A stretch of 64,000 nt of DNA. Origin: Oscillospiraceae bacterium (GTDB lineage Bacteria; Bacillota; Clostridia; Oscillospirales; Oscillospiraceae). The translations under genes and the position numbers were made by a program. Below the pieces are notes generated by a model, which saw nothing but the letters and a program-made list of their open reading frames with translations, did no database searches and was not told where the DNA came from. Positions 60,530 through 64,000 of the stretch are shown here, piece after piece. Location: assembly GCA_910575815.1 (NCBI GenBank), contig CAJTFN010000002.1, forward strand, positions 75,450 to 139,449. Reading direction: 5' to 3'. Positions within the stretch are counted from its first letter, which is position 1, and each line of letters starts with the position of its first letter.

Positions 60530-60872
60530 GGGCGGACAAATTGTCCGCCCCTACGGGTGTTCTATCGATAGAAGATCCGATGAGGAAAGAAGGAATCCAG
60601 GCCGATTCTCCTACCGGGCCAGCGACAGCGGAAAGAGAAATACGCCAAGTCGAGCAGCACCAGCCCCCGTTTAACTACGCCGCGTGAGAAGTCATTCCTG
60701 TCTCCCGCCAGTCATTCAGGCGCGCCCCCGTATCGTAACCCCGTACTTCTTTTTCTCTTTTGGACCGTGCACGGCCCGTTTTCTCGTTTTCTTCTGGAAG
60801 AAAACGAGAAAATGGGGGGTGCAAAGCACCAGCCATCTTCATGGCTGAAATCCCCCCGCCCGCAAGGGCGAG
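60530..60872. repeat. Dispersed palindromic repeat, copy D (short form)
   Basis: 343 bp, the reverse of the copy at 48.8 kb: starts GGGCGGACAAATTGTCCGCCC, followed by GTTCTATCGATAG, GGAATCCAGGCCGATT, the middle, GCGCGCC arm and ends GGGCGAG. Lies between psuK (start 60180) and the first chrA gene (stop 60898). Confidence 0.88.
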
Positions 60873-60897
60873 TACCAGCTCCTAAGAGGGCCAATTT

Positions 60898-61506
60898 CTA
60901 CGGATTCGCGAATCCAAACAAAACCCCCACCACGGCGGACAGCCCAATAAACACAATGGGGTGAAGCCCCTTCACCGGCTTAACCCAGTTGGTTAAAACC
61001 AACAGCACCCCCGCCAGGAGCAATCCCGGCAAATTCAACAGTCCCCCGGGTCCAAGGGCAACGCCCTTCAAAATCCCCCCCTCTGGGGCGACGAGCTGCA
61101 CGCTGGTCAGGACCTCTAAAATCACCGCGACGCAGGCCGCGCCGATCAGCCCCGTGGACGCCGGACGAAGCCCGTAAAAGGCGTGATCCACATACTGGTT
61201 GTTCCGGAAGCTGTGCAGCACCGCCGCCACAATCAAGATCACGATAATCGAGGGCGTCACCTCCCCCAGGGTGGCAATCACCGCCCCAGGAACATTTGCC
61301 ACCCGATACCCGACATAGGTCGCCATGTTGATGCCAATGGGGCCAGGGGTGGACTCCGACACCGCCAGCATATTCATCAAATCACTGTACGTATACCAGC
61401 CTGTGCTCTCGCCAATGGCCTGCAAAAACGGCAGCGTCGCCATGCCGCCGCCTACGGCAAAGAGTCCCGTCTTGAAAAACTCCCAATAAAGCTTCAAAAG
61501 AATCAT
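60898..61506 (-). CDS. Chromate transporter, ChrA-like half, second gene
   Basis: 202 residues from ATG 61506, overlapping the stop of the upstream half (ATGA). About six helices. FFKTGLFAVGGGMATLPFLQ and SESTPGPIGINMATYVGYR are the ChrA signatures, GGGxATLP and PGP-like. Short-chain ChrA proteins work as a pair of two halves. Chromate export is only the named activity; in anaerobic gut bacteria the real substrate may differ. Confidence 0.9.
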   Translation of the reverse strand: MILLKLYWEFFKTGLFAVGGGMATLPFLQAIGESTGWYTYSDLMNMLAVSESTPGPIGINMATYVGYRVANVPGAVIATLGEVTPSIIVILIVAAVLHSFRNNQYVDHAFYGLRPASTGLIGAACVAVILEVLTSVQLVAPEGGILKGVALGPGGLLNLPGLLLAGVLLVLTNWVKPVKGLHPIVFIGLSAVVGVLFGFANP

Positions 61507-62063
61507 GCCCGTTTCGCCTCCAGATTCTTCAGAATGATCCCCGTCAGAGCCGCGCCAATCACAAACCAAACCGGGGATACCTTCAAAAACACGCCCCCGG
61601 CTAAAACCACTACAAAAATCACAGCGGTTCGCTTATCCACCACCGACTTTTTCAGCAGCTTCACCACCGCGTTGAAAATCAGTACGCATACGCAAACCTG
61701 AATCCCCGCGAAGGCGTTCTTCACCCACATCAGGTCCGCGAAGTTGGAAATCAGCCCTGCGAGAATGGAAATAATCACCAGAGAGGGAAACACCACCCCC
61801 AGGGTCGCCACAATGCCTCCGGAGATGCCGCCGTACTTCTGGCCGATAAACGTGGCCGTGTTCACGGCGATGATCCCCGGCGTGCACTGGCCAATGGCGT
61901 AATAATCCGTCAGTTCCTCCTCGGTGGCCCAGCCCTTGCTGTCCACAACCTCCCGCTGGAGAATCGGCAGCATGGCCATGCCGCCGCCAAAGGTCATGAC
62001 TCCCATCTTGGCAAAGGTCCAAAAGAGCACCCAGAGGGCTTGAAATTTATTCTGTTCCTTCAT
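61503..62063 (-). CDS. Chromate transporter, ChrA-like half, first gene
   Basis: 186 residues from ATG 62063 (AGGTG 7 bases upstream). LFWTFAKMGVMTFGGGMAMLPILQREVV and AIGQCTPGIIAVNTATFIGQKY match the second ChrA signature. The C-terminal part has about three more helices. Coupled to the next half by a 4-base overlap, so the two form one short-chain transporter. Confidence 0.9.
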   Translation of the reverse strand: MKEQNKFQALWVLFWTFAKMGVMTFGGGMAMLPILQREVVDSKGWATEEELTDYYAIGQCTPGIIAVNTATFIGQKYGGISGGIVATLGVVFPSLVIISILAGLISNFADLMWVKNAFAGIQVCVCVLIFNAVVKLLKKSVVDKRTAVIFVVVLAGGVFLKVSPVWFVIGAALTGIILKNLEAKRA

Positions 62064-62117
62064 AAACATCACCTACTGTTCGTATTCGAGATCCCCCTTC
62101 GGGTCCGGAAAGGGGCG

Positions 62118-63122
62118 CTACTCCGTGTAGCCCCAAAGGCCCCGGACGGAGACCTCCCCGGAGCGCACGGTCCGGAGGGCGCCGTCCTCTCCCCGGACGA
62201 TCAGGTTGAACGCCTCGTCCACCCCCACCGCCTCGGCGGTCTCCCGGGCTCCGCCGCCGAAGGGGAGCAGCTGCACCCGCTTCCCCAGGTTTACACAATC
62301 CCGGCGATAGGCCGCCTGATACACCGACAGGTCCCCCGCCAGCAGCGCGGCATAGGCCCGGTCCAGCTCCTCCAGCAGCGCCGCCGTCAGCCGGGGGCGG
62401 GACACCGGCCTGCCCAGAACCTGGAGCAGGGAGATGGCCACCTCCCGAACCTCCGGAGGGAAGTCCTCGGGCTTCTGGAGCACGTTAATGCCAATCCCCA
62501 GAACCATGGACTGAAGCCGTCCCGTCTCCGCCTCCAGAGAGACCTCGGTCAAAATGCCGCAGAGCTTCTTTCCCTCCAGCACCGGGTCGTTGGGCCATTT
62601 CAGCCCCGGGCGAAGGCCGCACACCTGCTCCACCGCTCCGCACACGGCCACGCCGGCCAGGGCCGTCACCGGGGGCAGCCGGTCCGGCGGAAGGGCAGGG
62701 CGCAGCAGCACGGAGAGGTAAATCCCCTGGCCCTTGGGGGACTGGAAGGAGCGCTCCATCCGTCCCCGGCCCGCCGTCTGGCTGTCGGCGATCACCGCCG
62801 TGCCGTCCGGGGCCCCGGTCTGGGCCAGGGTCTTGGCGTAATTGTTGGTGGAATCCAGCTCGGCGAAGCAGCGGAGCTCCCGGCCCACCACGGCGGTCTC
62901 CCCCAGGAAGCTTCGAATCTCCGGAACCGTCATGGCGTCCGGCGCGGCGGCCAGGCGGTAGCCCAGACCGGTCCTGGCCTCGATCTCGTAGCCCTCCCGC
63001 CGCAGGGCGTCCACCGTCTTCCAGACGGCGGCCCGGCTGAGGCCAAGGCGGCGGCTGAGCTCCTGGCCGGAGAGGAAGCCCTCCTCTTTGCGCAAAAGAA
63101 CCAAAATATCTTCCCGGCTCAT
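62118..63122 (-). CDS. birA: Biotin-protein ligase with repressor domain
   Basis: 334 residues from ATG 63122 (GGAGG). Residues 1-60: HTH (LSGQELSRRLGLSRAAVWKTVDALRREGYEIEA). Residues 80-280: the ligase core, with ELDSTNNYAKTL, the biotin/ATP loop TAGRGRMERSF (family GRGRxGR with Met in place of the common Arg), LKWPNDPVLEGKKLCGILTE with the catalytic Lys, then GIGINVLQKPEDFP. C-terminal SH3-like domain. It loads biotin on carboxylases and represses biotin genes. Promoter TTTACA-17-TACACT precedes it. Confidence 0.94.
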   Translation of the reverse strand: MSREDILVLLRKEEGFLSGQELSRRLGLSRAAVWKTVDALRREGYEIEARTGLGYRLAAAPDAMTVPEIRSFLGETAVVGRELRCFAELDSTNNYAKTLAQTGAPDGTAVIADSQTAGRGRMERSFQSPKGQGIYLSVLLRPALPPDRLPPVTALAGVAVCGAVEQVCGLRPGLKWPNDPVLEGKKLCGILTEVSLEAETGRLQSMVLGIGINVLQKPEDFPPEVREVAISLLQVLGRPVSRPRLTAALLEELDRAYAALLAGDLSVYQAAYRRDCVNLGKRVQLLPFGGGARETAEAVGVDEAFNLIVRGEDGALRTVRSGEVSVRGLWGYTE

Positions 63123-63168
63123 AGCATTCCTCCTGTTGGCCGGACAAAGGTCCGGCAGAAACGGAATT

Positions 63169-63197
63169 AGTGTAGCACATTTTTCCGGCGCTGTAAA
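63169..63197 (-). promoter_or_regulatory. birA promoter
   Basis: TTTACA (63197-63192), 17-base spacer, TACACT (63174-63169), about 45 bases before the ATG. Confidence 0.7.
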
Positions 63198-63476
63198 TAC
63201 GGGAAAAGCCAAGGGAGTTCCCTATCGCACATTTTAAAAGGGGACCATCGTGTAGGGGACGCCGATCCGGCGGCCCGTTTTTCCGGGACTGCCCGCTTCC
63301 AATCGGCAAACCGTCTGTAAAAATTGACATTCCCGAGGGCGGAAGAAAAGGGTTACTCGTTCTCTGTACAACTCCTTAGCAGGGCGCTTCAAGGGCTCGC
63401 GGCCTGCCAGACTCTCTTTCGGCGGACGATCCAGAGCCTTCAAAACGCCTCTCTTTTTTGCAGAACGCCATAGCCC
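63198..63476. other. Intergenic region, nothing identified
   Basis: About 280 bases with no gene, repeat or clear promoter; the frames are short and cross each other. Confidence 0.5.
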
Positions 63477-63505
63477 AAAAAGAGGAACCCCCTGGAGGGT
63501 TCCTC
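63477..63505 (-). terminator. Thioredoxin gene terminator
   Basis: GAGGAACCC / GGGTTCCTC (9 bp, 6-base loop; 63482-63505) followed by T5 on the minus strand. Confidence 0.88.
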
Positions 63506-63544
63506 TCTCGATGTTTTTCGTTCCTGTATTCTTTTTCTTCGCGC

Positions 63545-63862
63545 TCACAGGGCCTTGTCCAGAACCTCCTGGAAAACGGCGGATGGAAAAGCGCCCACCT
63601 TCCGGTCAAACTCCTGGCCGTTTTTCAAAAAAACAACTGTGGGAATGTTCATCACGCCGAAGCGCCGGGCCAGCTCCGGCTCCTCGTCCACGTTGACCTT
63701 GGCCACCAGGGCCTTGCCCTCATACTGGGCCGCCAGCTCCTCCATCACCGGCCCCAACATCCGGCAGGGGCCGCACCAAGGGGCCCAAAAATCCACCATG
63801 GCCAGAGGGGTCCCGTCCATCATCGCGTCAAACTCTTCGGTTTTCAAGTGCTTTACAGACAT
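63545..63862 (-). CDS. trxA: Thioredoxin
   Basis: 105 residues. Active site WCGPC (Cys30, Cys33) in VDFWAPWCGPCRMLGPV, cis-Pro in MNIPTVVFLKNG, length normal. It reduces disulfides in cytoplasmic proteins. No thioredoxin reductase is beside it in the window. Confidence 0.97.
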   Translation of the reverse strand: MSVKHLKTEEFDAMMDGTPLAMVDFWAPWCGPCRMLGPVMEELAAQYEGKALVAKVNVDEEPELARRFGVMNIPTVVFLKNGQEFDRKVGAFPSAVFQEVLDKAL

Positions 63863-63965
63863 ATTCGTAACTCCTTCGTTTTCAGTTTATTTATGAGTTT
63901 ATCCGGGAGGCCTCCGGCGTCCGTTTGAAGCCCGCCGGAATACCGTGTCCGACGGAAAAACCGCC

Positions 63966-64000
63966 TCAATCCGGCATTCCATGGGTCTTCAGGTAGACGC
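63966..64000 (-). CDS. 3' end of an unidentified gene
   Basis: The last 11 codons of a minus-strand frame that enters from the right edge, ending in VYLKTHGMPD and TGA. Spaced 104 bases before the thioredoxin gene. Too short to identify; it is plausible only because the frame is open to the edge. Confidence 0.3.
   Translation of the reverse strand, partial: VYLKTHGMPD

Overview
The window looks like a chromosome segment of a GC-rich gut Clostridium-class Firmicute of the Oscillospiraceae type (Flavonifractor, Lawsonibacter or Oscillibacter-like). This is inferred from a WalRK system with WalH/WalI partners, the Prp protease gene between rplU and rpmA, a tandem glycine riboswitch, BceAB-type transporters, sortase/SLH surface proteins, and strong codon bias to G/C. 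No species name can be proven from the sequence.

Layout. (1) Bases 1 to about 14,000 are one end of an integrative/conjugative element read mostly on the minus strand: a tandem ribbon-helix-helix protein, a TOPRIM/DUF3991-type primase-like protein with an ArdC/LtrC-like tail, an anchored exported protein, a class D-like sortase, a CAP-domain exported protein, a 2,445-residue thioester/Cna-B adhesin ending in LPRTGY, an SSB and the start of a ParB-like protein. (2) Bases 14,050 to 16,250 are AT-rich wreckage of a second mobile element: a truncated large serine recombinase, an intact TnpW-like gene, a cut methyltransferase behind an attenuator, a cut sigma-like protein and a cut DUF6414-like gene. 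A tRNA-Pro gene follows and the chromosome begins. (3) 16.7-19.7 kb is a glycolipid-type operon (two GT4 glycosyltransferases and a VTT/DedA-like membrane protein) behind a strong promoter overlapped by a long dyad. (4) 20.3-27 kb holds a BceAB-like ABC transporter and, divergently, an FG-GAP lipoprotein with a response regulator and histidine kinase. (5) 27.1-31.1 kb is housekeeping: YqhQ-like DUF1385, prmC, PspC, recA, recX. (6) 31.7-36.9 kb: rplU-prp-rpmA, rlmH, a WalJ-like MBL protein with small partners, GNAT, murA. (7) 37-44 kb: walR, walK, walH, walI, NUDIX hydrolase, pyridoxamine kinase. (8) 44.6-52.3 kb: tRNA-Leu, recR, an SLH phosphodiester-glycosidase protein, hslO, a methyltransferase with YerC, a DUF3298 protein. 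(9) 52.6-64 kb: a glycine-riboswitch-controlled Na+/amino-acid symporter, two MgtC paralogues, a cysteine desulfidase/UPF0597 protein, DUF1294, a pseudouridine catabolic pair (psuK with fused HTH, and psuG), split ChrA chromate transporter, birA and thioredoxin.

The most unusual structure is a dispersed non-coding repeat family with four copies (31.1, 41.1, 48.8 and 60.5 kb). Two are about 565-bp imperfect palindromes and two are about 343-bp single arms, so the long form looks like a head-to-head dimer of the short form. One copy sits inside the wal operon between walR and walK. A second non-coding oddity is a run of five perfect hairpins in 211 bp at 52.4 kb. The giant adhesin, whose sortase motif is the very last thing encoded and has no membrane anchor after it, is the most interesting protein.
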